64,000 bases of DNA from Botrytis cinerea B05.10 (GCF_000143535.2 NC_037316.1:1488001-1552000); one strand, 5' to 3'; numbered from the stretch's first letter, positions 35,815 through 49,509 are shown. Notes: generated by a model from the letters alone, not told the origin. Translations and numbers: made by a program.

Positions 35815-36780
35815 AGATGATACTTTAGAATGGCCTCCATTTTGGGGCACATGGCAGTTGTATGACTTTCAATATTTCCATTTAAAAGCAATGGTATTAT
35901 GAGTATTTCAGACAGTTTAATCTGCACCATTATATGGTTATTACTCTATCGGCGTTTGATCATCACGAAAAGACACGTGGCCAACAATAGACAATCGTCC
36001 CGATTAATATCACCTCATCGAGCCCTTTTGTCAACCACCACTCGCGACCACATCAGAGTCAACATCTCGACTCCTCATTCAACCTTTTATATGGTTCATT
36101 GATAGTTTTCTTTTGCAGCATGGATGGGGTTTTTGGTTGTATACTTAGAGCGGCATATTCAAACTATAGACTACTTTTTTTTTTTGTTATGGAATCTATT
36201 GATTCTGATTCTCCAGATCATGGAGCATCTCACGGCTGGCACAACTTTTTTTTTTATGTTTGTTTTCATTAGCTTTTTTTTTTATTGTTCACCACGGATT
36301 GGAGCGAAGGTTAAGGATGCATTTTCGGCATTCGTTGGGAAGCGTAAACATATCCGGAGGAGGATTTATAGACTTGGGTGACGGTACGGACTGGGGATGG
36401 GAAATGGGAATGAATGGGGAAATTCATGGGAGGAGAAATATTTCATGCTGATAGTGGCTATGAATGTGATGGAAGGGGGAGGGAAAGAGTACAGCATCGG
36501 TATCACAAGGGATGAAATGGTGGATGGGGAAAGGAAGATGAAGTAGCATTTAGCTAGCTTAGTATAGAATTTGGCGGATACCAAATAATAAGCGATGAAA
36601 TAAAACTTTCAATAACCCATTTAAGGATTTTTTGGTCATTTGTTTGGTGTGAAGAAAGGTCATGTGTTTGTTTGTAAAGTTTGAAAATGGAGAGTTTTAT
36701 ATGTTATCTAGTTGTGATGTGTGATGTGATGATATGATGTGAACTAAGGAAAGGATCATTCATAGATTCTTTTACTCTTC
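35815..36780. other. creA 3' region
   Basis: Presumed 3' UTR and downstream sequence with several T runs (36175-36186, 36246-36254, 36273-36283). Short frames are artefacts of low complexity. No gene seen. Confidence 0.4.
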
Positions 36781-37226
36781 TCTTCTTTTCTTTTCTTTTC
36801 TTCTCTTTTCTTCTTCCTTTTCACTTCACTATCAACTAAACTAAACTACCTACCTAGTTATCTACTACTATTGAGACTTCTTGTATAGAACCTCATTCTT
36901 TCATTCTTCGATTTTTTATCTTATCTTTGGATTTGAATTTGAGTTTGAGATAGTGGTCATGCTTGTTATGTTCATTGATGGGGAAGGGCACGTGGAGGGG
37001 ATGGAGAGGATGGAGAGGATGGAGGGGATGGTTTGATATGTATGTATGTATGTATGTATGTATGGGATTTGTGACTAATTGAATGGATGGATGGATGGAT
37101 GGATGGATGACTTGGGTGGTTGACTTGGGTGGTTGATTGATTGTGGGATTTGTGTGGGGGGGGGAGGGTATGGGATGGGATGATTTAATTTTGATTTGAT
37201 TTTTAGATGTTTAGATTTTTGTTAGA
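36781..37226. repeat. Simple repeats downstream of creA (TTTTC, GTAT, GGAT)
   Basis: TTTTC/TCTTC tract at 36781-36815, GGAGAGGAT repeats near 36998-37028, GTAT at 37039-37063, and GGAT at 37084-37108. The top strand here is markedly G-rich, opposite to the C-rich sequence before creA. Confidence 0.8.
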
Positions 37227-37297
37227 GTGGTGTGGTGTGGTGTGGTGCAGTGTGGTGTGGTGCAGTGTGGTGTGGTGCAGTGTGGTGTGGTGTGGTG
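37227..37297 (+). repeat. 15-bp minisatellite GTGTGGTGTGGTGCA
   Basis: Three near-perfect 15-bp units followed and preceded by plain GTGTG/GTGGT repeats. G-rich on the top strand, with GG doublets spaced in a way that could favour four-stranded or other unusual structure. Confidence 0.85.
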
Positions 37298-39445
37298 AGT
37301 AGATGGATAAGTAGGTGGGTAGGTAGATAGGTAGATGGGTGAGTAATAAAGGATTGGAGAATGGAGAGTTAGGATGGGGTGGGGTGGGATTAGATGGAGG
37401 GATGGGGTGGTATGGTATGGTATGGTATAGAGGATTAGATTCAATTAGTTCATAGGGCGGAAAGGTAAGATGGGAGATGGAGGATTAGAGATGGGAGGGG
37501 GGAATAAAAAAAAGGGGGGGGGGGTTAGATTAGATTAGATTAGATCAGATGAGGGATCTGAATTGTTGGGTTGGGGATTGGGGATAGAGGTTATGAGATA
37601 TCAAATTTTTGATTTTATAAATTCTTTGATTCTTTTAGCGGGAGAAGAATGAATGAATGAATGAATGAATGAATATGGAGGTCGGTTGAGTTTCAGATTT
37701 GGTTTTGATTTTGATTTTGATTTTGATTTTGCGGGGAAATGTGGGGGAGGAGGGAGGGCGGAGAGGAGAGGAGAGGAGTGTTTATGGTTATGTGTATATG
37801 AGGATGTGTGATGGGATATAATTTTAAAGTTATTTTTGTGGAGGAGGGCTAGGAAGGAAGGACGAAAGAACGAAAGAAAGAAGAAAGAAAGTTGAGAGAT
37901 AGATGGCGTGGATAGAGGGTATGTGGTAGGAAGGTTTAGTTTAGATTAGATTAGTTTAGATTAGAGTGAATCAATGAATCAATGAATGAATGAATGAATG
38001 AATGTGTGAGTGAAGCAGTTCTTGTATCGAGATACTTGGTAATGAAAGTCAGAAGGGAATCGCATTCTTGGTGGCCATTCGATAGGTAAGGAGGTGGTGG
38101 GTAGATATATAGAAACTCGTACTTATTATTATTATACCGAGAATTCTTTCTCGGAGCTTGCTATTGTATTAGAAAGAGAGATTGATACGGGGTTTGTGTG
38201 TTATTTTATTTTGTTTTGTTTTGTTTCATATGGTGCTTCTATGTGTATTCTATCCTATTCTGCTCTTATTAATATTCCATCCACGTTTGGTTTGTATATA
38301 ATGTTAGAGATAGAGATATATGGGATTTGTGCTTGCACCGGTAAATCAGGGATTAAGGGAGAAGAGCGAGGAGGATAGGAAATCGATGATGTCGAGATTC
38401 TCTTATTACATTTTACGTTTATTAGTGCGGAGTCTAGATTCTCTGATCAGAGGCGTAAATATAAATTCAAGAATTTCACGTGTAAAAAATGCTGGATGTT
38501 GGAGAGGCAGATGCAGATGCAGAGGGGATTGGCATGTGTTGAGGAATGTGGAGGAAGCGGGAAAGAGAATCAAACATTAACATGTGAAAATGATGTTGTT
38601 GAAGGTAGGATGGATGTAGGATGTGAGGTGAGGTGATGTAATGCGATGTGATGTAATGTAATGTTATGTACGATGAGTAAGGGAAAGAAGGGATTGATTT
38701 GAAGAATTCCATCACATGTTTTCGACGACGATAAAGGGTAATTTTTGAGAATTGGAGAGAGAGAGATAAGATAAGATGTGATGTGATGTGACATGGTGGG
38801 ATGAGATGGGATAACCCGGATGCGCTTTTGAAATTGTATAATTAGGTCTAACTTATAGTCAACGTTAATAGTTACGAGAAGATTAATGTTCACGATTTCT
38901 TTTCTTGATTATGCTATTGGGTGGAAGATATGATCCCACGCTAAAGATCAACGGCGCCGGGGGAAATACGGAGCTTCTTACCGTGACGCAGTTGCGCTTG
39001 TGTATGTATGTATGTATGTATGTATGTATGTATGTATGTATGGGATGTAATGAGATGCAGCGTTGAGCGGAATGGGAAAGGAATGGGAATGGTTGGGGAG
39101 ATAGGGAAATCGTCTCCGGGGGGTTGAGGGGAGGTGGATAGCATACTTAGATGGGTGTCGGTCCGATGTGGATAGTGGTGTAGCGTTTGCGAGTGTGGAG
39201 GATGGGAAAGGGGGGAGGTGGATGATATGGTATGGTATGGTTTGTGTGATGGAGGATGGGAAATGTTCTAGATGATTCACGGGTGTGGAGGGAGGATGAT
39301 CTGATGGGTGCGATGGGTGTGATGAAGGTATTCCGGTGCTAGAGAGTATATTTTTTGCACTTCTCAAGATGAATTGGTATACGAAAGGACTCATGTCCCA
39401 TGCATGATAACATACACACACACACACACACATACGTTGACGACG
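37298..39445. repeat. Microsatellite cluster III (downstream of creA)
   Basis: GGTAT (37409-37430), G run (37515-37524), TTAGA (37526-37546), GAAT (37646-37672), GATTTT (37702-37731), GAGAG (37760-37779), GAAT (37983-38003), TTTTG (38208-38226), GATGT/AATGT variants (38627-38670), GTAT (39001-39042), GGTAT (39224-39241) and AC (39412-39432). No credible coding sequence. Confidence 0.85.
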
Positions 39446-42310
39446 TTCAAAACATTGCAAAGACTAGGAAGGTCTAGATCCCATTATGCAAGCAGAAACG
39501 AACACCCGGTTGAGGGATTTGCATGGATTCTTTCCCCTTCAGATCTCATCTCATCGGTTTCGGTTTCAGGTTTATTCATCTGTGTAGATCATTGTTGAAT
39601 CCGGATCTCTTTCCGATTGATGGGAAATGTCTTCCGTGACTTATGGTGTGTTTAGGTTTCTATCTATTGATATGATTGTCATCTACTCCATAATATCTGG
39701 CTTGGGAATGGATGAGAATGTCGCCATGTGCGATACGATTCGGGTCACTATATTCCGGCACTATGTTCCGCTTGCTATTATTCCTATAGAGAAGGATAAT
39801 CAGTAGATTGGCGTGCTGATATCTTACCATGTTGCTGTACTCCACCCTTTCAATATCATTTTCAGAGAGTAGCATCGAATGGGTGAATAAGTATTCGTAA
39901 CATGGATATACATCCGTACCATGATACAACTCCCGAAAGGATGTATACCAACTCCGGCACTGTCTGTTCTTTGCAATTTTCAACACTTGTGAAACTGCAG
40001 GCTACCTACTTTGTCCCGGGATCACTCGATGTTACTTTCTTGAGGTTGATCACACGTGCGGGCGTTGGATACCTTTGCAGCCGTGTCATTTTGCATTTTA
40101 CACTTTCACGTGTCGTGGATGTACACAGGTAATCATGATGGATTCAAGGTTATACGTACCGTATGCCATTATCAGATTCTCCCAGAACAAGGAAAGCCAC
40201 ACAGGACAAGTGTATATGTACATGCCAAGTGAAGTCAAGACATGGGTACCCACAAGCCGCTGTCAATACATCAAATACCGCAAGCCAAATTAGCACTTCC
40301 CTCCAACCCCCATCCATCGTACAAGCCCACCAAGTAAAATTGCACAACGAGAAAATACGGTCTGGCATGCATATACACAGGGGAAACAAGCGTTACCGTC
40401 GCATCCAGTGGCGCCGGCCACGCCAGCTGAAGTACCCTGATCCAGGATTCCGCGTTCTGTAAGCAGGGCGCGCCGGTGCGATATAACGGGTGAGAAATTA
40501 ATCTAATTCTCCAAGGGTTGAATTCATCCGCGGTGGGAAAGCTTTCTGGGGGATGTGCTGCATGAGAGGGTGGGATTGGGAGGGATAAAGAGACTTGGGG
40601 ATGGAGAAGGGGGATTGCGAATGGTGCGGGATTATTGTTGCGGTTTCCGCATTGGGTCGTCTGCAGATGTGGTGTAGGGTTTTCTTGGTTCTGGGTGTTT
40701 TTTGTGGGGTAAGGGATGGGCTGGTTTTTATTTGGAATGGATGAATGGGCAGATAGATGGCGGGATGCATGAAGGTTTTATGCTAAATGGAAATGGAACT
40801 GTCCTATCTATCGAATTCCAGAATGAGGCTGTAAGACGATGAGGTAAAAACTGCTGAGAGCCATATCGTAACATCATTCTTACCACGGTTATTGCGTGTG
40901 CTAGATCCCTCCTAATCTGGCATTACACATCACACATTACACCATGACCGATGGATCAAGCGATGAGACGGGCTCCTCGTATCCCCATTTTGCCAAAGTC
41001 AGGTTCGCAGGGGATAATGAGAGATAAGGCCGACTGGCCTTGGTTAACCCTCGTTGAGATTCACCCGTCCTCCAAGAATACGCCTCATGCAATATATACT
41101 GTACTCGGGATCTTCTTACTGGACCAAGGAGGGCGTTTGGTCTCAGGGTGGTGCGGCGCGGAGAAGAGAGAGATAGGATTTTTGCTGCTGCAAACGGGAT
41201 ACGACCTTGACACGCGGGATATGGCAAAGACGAAGATGATCTGATTTCATCTATGGAATTGATGAATTAGATGCGCGAGAGCTTTTATGGGTGTAGAGCG
41301 TGGAGAAATGCGGCGAATGAATGACTGTCGTACTTCGGTACTGCAGATGATGATCACCTCGTGGTCCGTCATTTCATGAATGATCGAAAGCTCGTGATTC
41401 AAAGACGGGAAGGAAGGAAAGTACGCTGGTACTAATTTTGGAGTTGGTAGATAGGATAATATCATTTCGTTGATATTGATATGTGCGAGGCTCAATCCAG
41501 GAATCTGGTAGTCTGATGCTTTGCGTTGGAATGTCGTGCATTTAATTTATTTCGTGGCTCGTCATAATGACTATCTTGCGGCTATATTGGTGGCAGAACA
41601 CTATTGAAAATTGGTAAATGGCCTGGGTGATATCAGGATGTTTGCTGGATGGAGATCAGACGTGATGGAGACGAGAGACCGTTTTGTTTGTGTCATGGCA
41701 AGACGGGAGAATGGGAAATTTCTTCCGAAGAGAAGTTGAGGAAAGGGAAAAGGGCGGGGAAGCGAAAATCAGGGGAGCTGAGAATGCGACGGGCGTAGAT
41801 CAGGAGGCGCCGAAAACAAGATGTGAATGGAATGGTGGAACGTGACTTGTCTCCTTTGCAAAACAGGTGAAGTGCAGACTCTGAATGCCTAAGCACGTCG
41901 GAGAAAAAGGTTAACATGATAAATAGATATTTCTCAAAGTCAACCGTGGTACCGGAATTTATCCATCCTTCAATGAATCTACATATGACTTTCTAAATTG
42001 TGAAGCTTCTCGGAGGAGGAAAAACGCTATCTCTAGTATCAATGGGCATGGTTGTTGAATGTCAAGGAGGTTAAGCTATTGCACCGAAACGGTTGCATGG
42101 GAAGAAACGGATAGATTTCTTCTATAATCAGGGATAGAAGTGTGTAAAAACGGTGAAGTGATACGTGTATAACATTGAGCACATCATCCGGGGAAGAAAA
42201 CACGAACAACATTCGAGAGATCTCCGCGCCATACAGAAATCGTGCATGTAACACAAGAACTCTCGGAAAAAATCTAGAGCGTTAAGTTTTCCCGCTGTAG
42301 ATCATTGCCC

Positions 42311-42718
42311 ATGAGAAGACGGAGGAAATCATTATACATTGAGGCAGTTGATAGATATTCTGTTAATTCAAGATTTCGAATGTTAGATCTTCATGTCGTG
42401 GAAAGTTCCATTCGGTCTTGTTTAAACTGGTGTAGCCACTTACTTCATGGTTCATGGATGAAAGTGAGGGGGAAAAATGCATCTCGTTCCGTTTCACTTG
42501 ATAGAAATGAAAGTGATCGAGAAAAGATACTGCAGTACGACCTAGGTATTGAAATAATACAACACGATTCGATCCGATTAGACATTGAAATCGACGGGGA
42601 AATTGAGGAGAAAACTTTCGATCTTGTAAGGCGGCTTGGCATTGACATAAAGATCATCTCCCCAGATTTTGACCTGCATTTGACAGCAGGAGTGTCGATT
42701 ATTGAACTACAACCTTAA
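42311..42718 (+). CDS. Hypothetical protein, doubtful
   Basis: A 135-codon frame with an ATG start. The C-terminal half alternates charged and aliphatic residues (IEIIQHDSIRLDIEIDGE, RRLGIDIKIIS), as a real beta-strand protein might, but there is no recognised family, no promoter evidence and no neighbouring genes. It may be chance. Function unknown. Confidence 0.2.
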   Translation: MRRRRKSLYIEAVDRYSVNSRFRMLDLHVVESSIRSCLNWCSHLLHGSWMKVRGKNASRSVSLDRNESDREKILQYDLGIEIIQHDSIRLDIEIDGEIEEKTFDLVRRLGIDIKIISPDFDLHLTAGVSIIELQP

Positions 42719-45700
42719 TAACAAAGTTTGGCCGAATCAGCTCGTCGCGATCGGGAAAATGTACCGTGTTGTGACTGTAGAGATTCATTTGTTGACTTCA
42801 ACCATTTCGTAATGATATGAAATGTATGACTATTGCAATCCCTTTCGAATCGTTATCTTCCGGAGAGGATACTCCAAGAAGTAGCTAAGCAGGTAGTCAA
42901 ACTCTCTTCTGAAACTAGACAGGTAATGTTGGGAAAGCCAACTAGTGACGAACGCAAAAGAATGTGATCGAATTAATCGATTGCCCCAGACTGAAGCGGC
43001 GTGGGGGCATTTATTGTTGAAAAGAGCGGTGTCTACAAAAGAATACTTTCTATTCCATACAGTATATCAGTAAATGCTTCTAGATTTCACAATCCTCGTC
43101 TATTGTCGAATTCGTCAGGGCTGAGCCACAAGCTGACCTAATCGGCCAGCGCTCACCTCAGATGTCTATAGTTCGTTATGCTAGTACTGACATGCCCCAT
43201 TATTGAACACGGCGAGGCCGTAGAAGCCTGGGGTTACAATAGGTAGGTATATTTTGAGATCCAGAGACACCTCGTAATTCTGCCTATTGATATCTCGCGA
43301 GAGGTTTAAGATAAGAGGAGGCTATTTTAGAACCTCTCAAGGATGGTAAGTAATACCAGCATGTCAGCAAGTGCGGGACACTATATTAGCAATCCATCCA
43401 TAACCAAAAGCGCAGAAAGTCGAATTTCGATATTATTTTCGCCTTTTTATTCGCACGATTAGCCATGTCGTTTGTTCGGTAAGGATTTAAAATTGCGGGG
43501 GGCGGGGTTTGATAATGTGGAGAGAAACCTTAAGTGAACTTAGAGAGAAACTTGGTTAATTCGATTAATTCGAATTTTTTGTTTTTGGACAATCATGAGA
43601 AATATTCAAGAAATTGTGTCCGAATAAAACGACTGCCTCTTTGAGAATTCAATAAACTTTATTCATCTCAAATGAAATATTACTTTGATAAGTAAAAAGC
43701 TCAAGGATGGAGATGAACAGTCAGTGCTTTGCAGACGCCACCTAATTTGGGGAAGAGCCATCTTGCATTGCCTGAACGGTCTTTCTAATATATCGACTTG
43801 AAGCTTCATTTATTCCGGAGGGGTGGGAACCGAGAAAGCCTAATCGTTATTGGAATATGATCCGATTGTTTGTTTGCTCATGATTTCTTATTCCTCGCAG
43901 CAAACATGGTATCATAAAGGACACATAACCCGCTGGACTATGAAACGGCCGGAAGAGTTTAGGAGAGCTGAAGTTCCGAGATCGACCGGATGAGAGTTAC
44001 TGTAGACTAAGTTTATGTATGTGTGTATAATAATGTCGTGAAAGACAAACACTCTAAATATGGAATCATGCCGGTCAATTTTCCTGCGTTCTGCAGTGCT
44101 GCTTGCATTATTTGTGCCGAAGGACAAGAACAGTTAACCTATCTTCTAAGGAAAGAAATACACTAAGGATCTTTTTATCATGTGTTACTGTACTTTGAGA
44201 TAAAGTCTAAAATGATTTCAATCAATAACAGCACTCAGATATCCAACACAGCAAAAAGCAGTAGATGCTTGCACGGTCCGAAATGCCGGGCGAAAAGCTC
44301 TACATGCTTTAATGAGGCGAGTGTGGAGATCTGGGGTAAGAGTCACCTGAAGGAAACTCACAACACGATTTTCAAACGAGCTTCATGTTGCAACGTATCT
44401 CTATTCACCTCCTTTTTGCATTTCGTGCAGTACAGCATGTTGATCATTTTGCGGCGTGTGACTTCGGAGCCAGTGATTTTGAAGAGACGAGGTTTTCAAA
44501 CGCCTCAAAATTCATGTATCTTCCGTACCATTGATCCAGCGCCATCGACCCCGCGATTCCGATTCCTGGAGAAATGCCAGAAGTCTTGTGCTTGGCGTGG
44601 GTGGTCCACTCAATTAGCATAGAAATCTAGGATCGACGAAGATTAACAACCTGCCAATTCGCTTCCTTCCGGTAGACACGGCTGATAATATCACGATTCT
44701 TGATTTTTCTCAAGCACTTCCGAGCTGTTTCCCATAGCGTGAGGCGTAAATCATGGTCTTAGATATGTCGTGCGTGAGCCATATTCGGCGCATTTCCGAA
44801 CCCATTTATTTCATAGGTGAATACTACTCTCCGGCACTGTAAGCACGAGATGAACGTTTATGACGTGAAATTTTCGCATTGCTCGATGTGTTTTGTCTCC
44901 ATGCCATATAAAATTGCATGGATATTGAAAGAAGAAGAAAAAATCTGATTCAAGAACAAAGAATCATTGAACATCCCCGATGAAGCACAATCGATACGGA
45001 GCTTAATCAGGTACGAAAGCGAGATGGCCATATGAATGGGATCCTAGTGGTACTCTGGGTATGATAAGAATTCAGCTAGCCTGGTTCCTCGCAACCCGCC
45101 TTGTGTGCGGCGTGAATACCCTTTTCAATTTTTCCCATCATGGGCTAAAGTCGGAAAAAGGACCTTTTAGGTGACACGACGGTATGAGATAAGAAGAAGA
45201 AATTGGCGACGACGAAAAGAGCGAATTGTGATGTGTCATCTCGCATACACGCAGGTGCATTGAGATTCGGAATTGATGGTTTCAACGATGTCACTTCACG
45301 ATGTTACCACATTTTTCGTTCCGTGATATGCCACCGTGGGGGTCTTTTGGGGTAATTGCTACGTGGGGATAATGGAAGATGATAAGCTTCACGCGAGTGG
45401 GAGTTTGAGAGTATCCATGATTGGAAAGTGCGAGATAAGAGTGCGATTGGTGTATTGGCATACATAAACTTTAATTGTGAGGCCTCGTAAGCAACACCAT
45501 GTAGAGCAAGAATCACGAACACCCAGAAGTTTTTTGGGTGCGTCGGCTATATCAATTCTTTAGTCTTTGGAGAATCAAAATATGACAGGTTAAAATGATA
45601 TCTTTTGTTTGCCGAAGTCGACGGGAGATATACTCAGGGGAGCGATAAAGGCCCCAAGGGATAAGCGAATCTTAATTTCCCCCCTGATTTGCACCTTAGA

Positions 45701-48008
45701 AAGTTGTAGGGGATTTTGGCATACACAACTGGTTGATCATTTTGTTAGTATCAAAACGATGCTCAGATTTACAAGATAGTATTTTTCAGACATTAATTTT
45801 GAGTTGATATGTGATATCTTTTCCAATGTGGCTTGCAAAATTTATACATTTGTTACATTAGTTACCGAAGCAATATCTTTAGCTCTAATAATCAAACATA
45901 TTGCGCATCTTTCGAGATCTAGAACGTTATCTTGTGTTCGCGTCACATATATCTGGTTTTGTTATATCTACATCTTATCTTTCGTGTAGAGAAAGGTTGA
46001 TTCATTTTGAGTTGCTGATTCCATCGGCCGTATTATTCTCTCCGATCTCCAAAGCATGCTTTCTTTGATAACAGTGGAAAAACAACTGCTAGCTAGTAAG
46101 TTTCATATCATGTGGCAGCAATCAAGAACCGTCGGGGATATCGTGGAGAGATGGTTTATTTGGACTTGTTCCATAAGCTGTGGCTTGATGAGATATGATC
46201 CAAGTGGAAAAAAGAATACTCAACTCCTGATTTATTGATCATTAGAAGATAATTATCTCATAATGAATAATAGACCACATAATCTTTAAAGAATGCTTTA
46301 AATGTTCATCGCCGGAGAAGTATGTCTCGTCTTTCGCCTATTACTCTGCAGTGTCACCTGGGGAGTTTATCGCGAGCGTGTAGCGATAGCCATTCCATAC
46401 ATTGTAACTATATTTGTATGTAGAACACATTCAAGCCAAGGTGAAGATATGGTCGTGAATATCTACGGCTTTGTCTTATAGTTATGTCTCAATACCGTTC
46501 TGTTCTTGCCATAAATCCACAACCACATCACGTGTTGCAGTGTGCGATACTAAGTCCCAAATATATTCATGAGGTTGTGAATCAATTCTGTTCACGGGGA
46601 CTTTAAAAGCAATTCTAAATATCTATATCTGACATCGAGAGGGAAACATGTGACTTAGATACCATCTCGCCATACTAAAAGTTGGTTTTGCCTTGAAAAA
46701 CATCTCATTATAGCATGGCCATTTATATTTCATCACATGATTTCACGGGTTTAAGCTGTCCGTAATAAAGAAGTTCTATCTCACGGTTCCCGCAATATAA
46801 TACGCATCGGCGTTGAGTCTCTTATACATAATTCCCCTCGTAAAAGTTGATAGTCTTGATCAGGAATCTTATATTCACTTTCGTTCGAATAGTTGCATGA
46901 ACAAAGGGATGCAAATATTCGTGTCAAATCACTTTCTATTTGTCACGTCAGGTAGTCTCCATTATTCGTATTCAGCATCCATCTTCAGGGTCATTTTCGT
47001 TTGCAAACTATCCTAGCCGGGTACATGCACATTTATGAGCCATCTATAACCTGCTTTTTACCTTGAAAACAGGTTCCTTGAGTCTGGATCCCCAATACTG
47101 AAGATTCAACATATTACGTACTATGTCATCGAGCGTTTGAATAAGGCATTATGCACACGGCAGCCTGCGCACCTGTCCATTTCTTATTTGATCCACTACT
47201 ATGCGCTGCAGAAATCCGGGGCAATACGACACTACATTTATTCGCCCTTGAAACATAACCATTATATGGTCGGACGAGGCTCAGAGCCGCAAGCCACAAG
47301 AAAAAACCAAGACCACCCTGAAAGTTCATAGGTGAAGTCTCAGAAGTTTCCAGCTCAACATGCTCAATATGTCGTTGGACATTAAACCTGTATCGATTTC
47401 AAACCCCACACGGATATGCGAATATCCTTCTTCGAGCCAATCCCAATTCGTGCCAACAAATTCATTTTTCCATCACCAATCATACTCATTCCCAAGAGAA
47501 AACTTCGTTTGTTGTCCATTTCAAACCCTTTCCATTCAGCTCAAATCAAAACGCCTCTCAGAGTTCTAGAGAATCTGATAGTGGGCTAGCAACTCAAAAT
47601 TTCATCCGTTTGTCAAGTTTTCTTCTGGTGCAGGGGCCTACATCTTCCTATGGACGGGTAGACATGAGCACAAGTACCTTATTTGGCTTCTACAAAGTGG
47701 TTGTTCTATCCCATAGGAACTCTATAGAATAGTTCTCAGGGATATTCAATGCCTCAAGTAACCAAAATATAAATCATACAATCGTGCTGTGTTATTGTCT
47801 AAAGTTGAAAGTGTTTCTGAATTTACAGTAGTGAATCATGTAGTCGGACATATATAATTATGAGCTATATATTTGAAGCTCTAATAGTATGTTTTCCGTT
47901 ATCCAAAGTGCCACATAGAGAATACTCCGGGTACCCAGGGTATTAGAGCTTCTCTGCGAGATGTTAACTCTTCCCTCTAGAGATCAAGATCAAGTAGAAG
48001 GCTGTAAA

Positions 48009-48040
48009 GTCCGGATATACCCCGGATTACCCCGGATCTG
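48009..48040 (+). promoter_or_regulatory. Tandem CCCCGGAT words upstream of the P450 gene
   Basis: Three close repeats of CCGGAT/CCCCGGAT roughly 235-265 bp before the P450 start codon. They contain GC-rich cores of the kind bound by Zn2Cys6 or C2H2 regulators. Which factor, if any, binds is unknown. Confidence 0.35.
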
Positions 48041-48273
48041 CCCAACCCTGTGCCCAACTCTATTTATGAGTCGATGAATGGGCGAAAAAAGCAACAAGCC
48101 CATCCATATTATTATGCAGGCTCCCGAGACAATGGAAGTTGCCAACTGTCGAAGCTTGAGAGGATCTAGATGCTGTGGGCGGAAATTGCCATTTATTCAC
48201 CTACAAATACCAGTCATGGACAGTAATAATTTCATTTTCCCAGAGAGAGAAAATTTCAGGTCGAGTAAAAGCG

Positions 48274-49509
48274 ATGGCCCCGATATTTGCATTAGCTATG
48301 GCCATCAGTGCCCTAATTCTTGTCTACTATTTCATCTGCTTTTCTACACACAAAAACATCTACCGAAGATGCACCTGCAAGGAAAACATAATATCGATCC
48401 GAAATCTGTCAGAGGCGAGGGAGATTTTGAAAGAATCTTCACTTCACTCTCGAGCTCGACCGAATCAGCGACTTGTGCGCGTTTTCTCCATTTCTAACGC
48501 ATTTACAACCACCAATCAAGCTTTCTACCAATCATTTCTCAAAGCAGCTACATCTCTTTTGAAGACATCCAATGATTCAGCCTCCACCCTGCCAAAAGAA
48601 GTCCTCCCAATTCTCAATGATGAGATCGCCCCCTCCATCTCTGAAGATGGAATTACACCTCTCAGTCCACTAATCCAAGTCTTTTGTTTTCGACTCGTGC
48701 TTCTCAAGTTCTTTCCTTCCAAACACATGAGACCCATGCAAATCCCCATCATCCACATAACCCAACTTATCAACTCCCTTTGGATATCATCCAAATGTTC
48801 CTGTTTCGTTCACCCATCACAAATCCCAATGCAGAAATCACTACATCACGAACTCGATTCGCTATCTTTATCCACTAGCTCCGAAAATGAAAATCCACTC
48901 AACATTCTTCTCCCTGCATACGAAACGCTATGGAGAATTGTTCTTCGTTGTTTCCTCGAAATTTCATTTTGTCACTCGTCTGACGTTGCGGCTGAGTGGA
49001 AAGATGTTCTCTCCCAATTTCTGAAAAACATGACTGCCGAACAATTTGGCAAACGGATAGGAAAGTTTTCGGCTCGAGATATCGTCTTCGAAGCTCTGCG
49101 CTTGTACCCACCGACCAAGAGGATTTATCGTCAGGATACAGACAATGGTTCAGTCTTCGCGGTCGATGTTGAGTTTATACAAAGGACTGAAGAGATATGG
49201 GGAACGGATGGAAATGATTTCAGACCAGAACGATGGTTTGAATTGGAGAGTAAAGGTAACGTGGCATATAAGGAAGCATGGATGCCGTTTGGGAAAGGTA
49301 AGTTTCTATGCCCAGCATCGAAGATGGCGCCAATGATGGTTGGAATGTTGGTCGGGTGTTTGATTGATGCTTTTGGTAGTGACCATTGGGTCCTGGAAGG
49401 TGAAGGTGTGAAAGATGTGATTTCGAGAGGAATGCCCTTGGATAATGGGAGAGAGGCTTTTGAGTGTTTGTCATTGAGGCGAGTTATTGATGAAAAGTTT
49501 GATGTGTAA
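48274..49509 (+). CDS. Cytochrome P450 monooxygenase, divergent and short
   Basis: Intronless, 411 aa (the usual P450 is about 500). The N-terminal membrane anchor (residues 3-23) is clear. Core motifs: PAYETLWR at 214-221 in the place of the I-helix A-G-x-D/E-T; EALR (ExxR) at 273-276; FRPERW at 316-321; heme-binding PFGKGKFLCPA with the Cys ligand at 346. In the heme loop the usual Arg/His two residues before Cys is Phe, and the I-helix Gly is Ala. The region between the anchor and the I helix is shortened. It should be an ER-bound heme-thiolate oxygenase if active; the substrate is unknown. The first ATG of the coherent frame is 48274 (the frame itself opens with GTG at 48175). No biosynthetic partner genes adjoin it. 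Confidence 0.8.
   Translation: MAPIFALAMAISALILVYYFICFSTHKNIYRRCTCKENIISIRNLSEAREILKESSLHSRARPNQRLVRVFSISNAFTTTNQAFYQSFLKAATSLLKTSNDSASTLPKEVLPILNDEIAPSISEDGITPLSPLIQVFCFRLVLLKFFPSKHMRPMQIPIIHITQLINSLWISSKCSCFVHPSQIPMQKSLHHELDSLSLSTSSENENPLNILLPAYETLWRIVLRCFLEISFCHSSDVAAEWKDVLSQFLKNMTAEQFGKRIGKFSARDIVFEALRLYPPTKRIYRQDTDNGSVFAVDVEFIQRTEEIWGTDGNDFRPERWFELESKGNVAYKEAWMPFGKGKFLCPASKMAPMMVGMLVGCLIDAFGSDHWVLEGEGVKDVISRGMPLDNGREAFECLSLRRVIDEKFDV

Larger units (their letters stand above)
39446..48273. other. Gene-poor region (about 8.8 kb)
   Basis: Ordinary-composition sequence with few simple repeats and no gene I can support. Open frames are short, mostly begin with non-ATG codons and lack domains; the best is 42311-42718. 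The right end (47990-48273) should contain the P450 promoter, with three GGAT-TACCCCGGA-like words at 48009-48040. Confidence 0.4.

Noticed and set aside
44182..44622. 146-codon plus-strand frame as a gene
   Set aside because: Begins with GTG; Cys/Ser-rich content looks random; no splice or promoter support.
48009..49509. Secondary-metabolite gene cluster around the P450 and SDR
   Set aside because: No backbone synthase, transporter or pathway regulator nearby; the next genes are unknown, ORC4 and SEC5.
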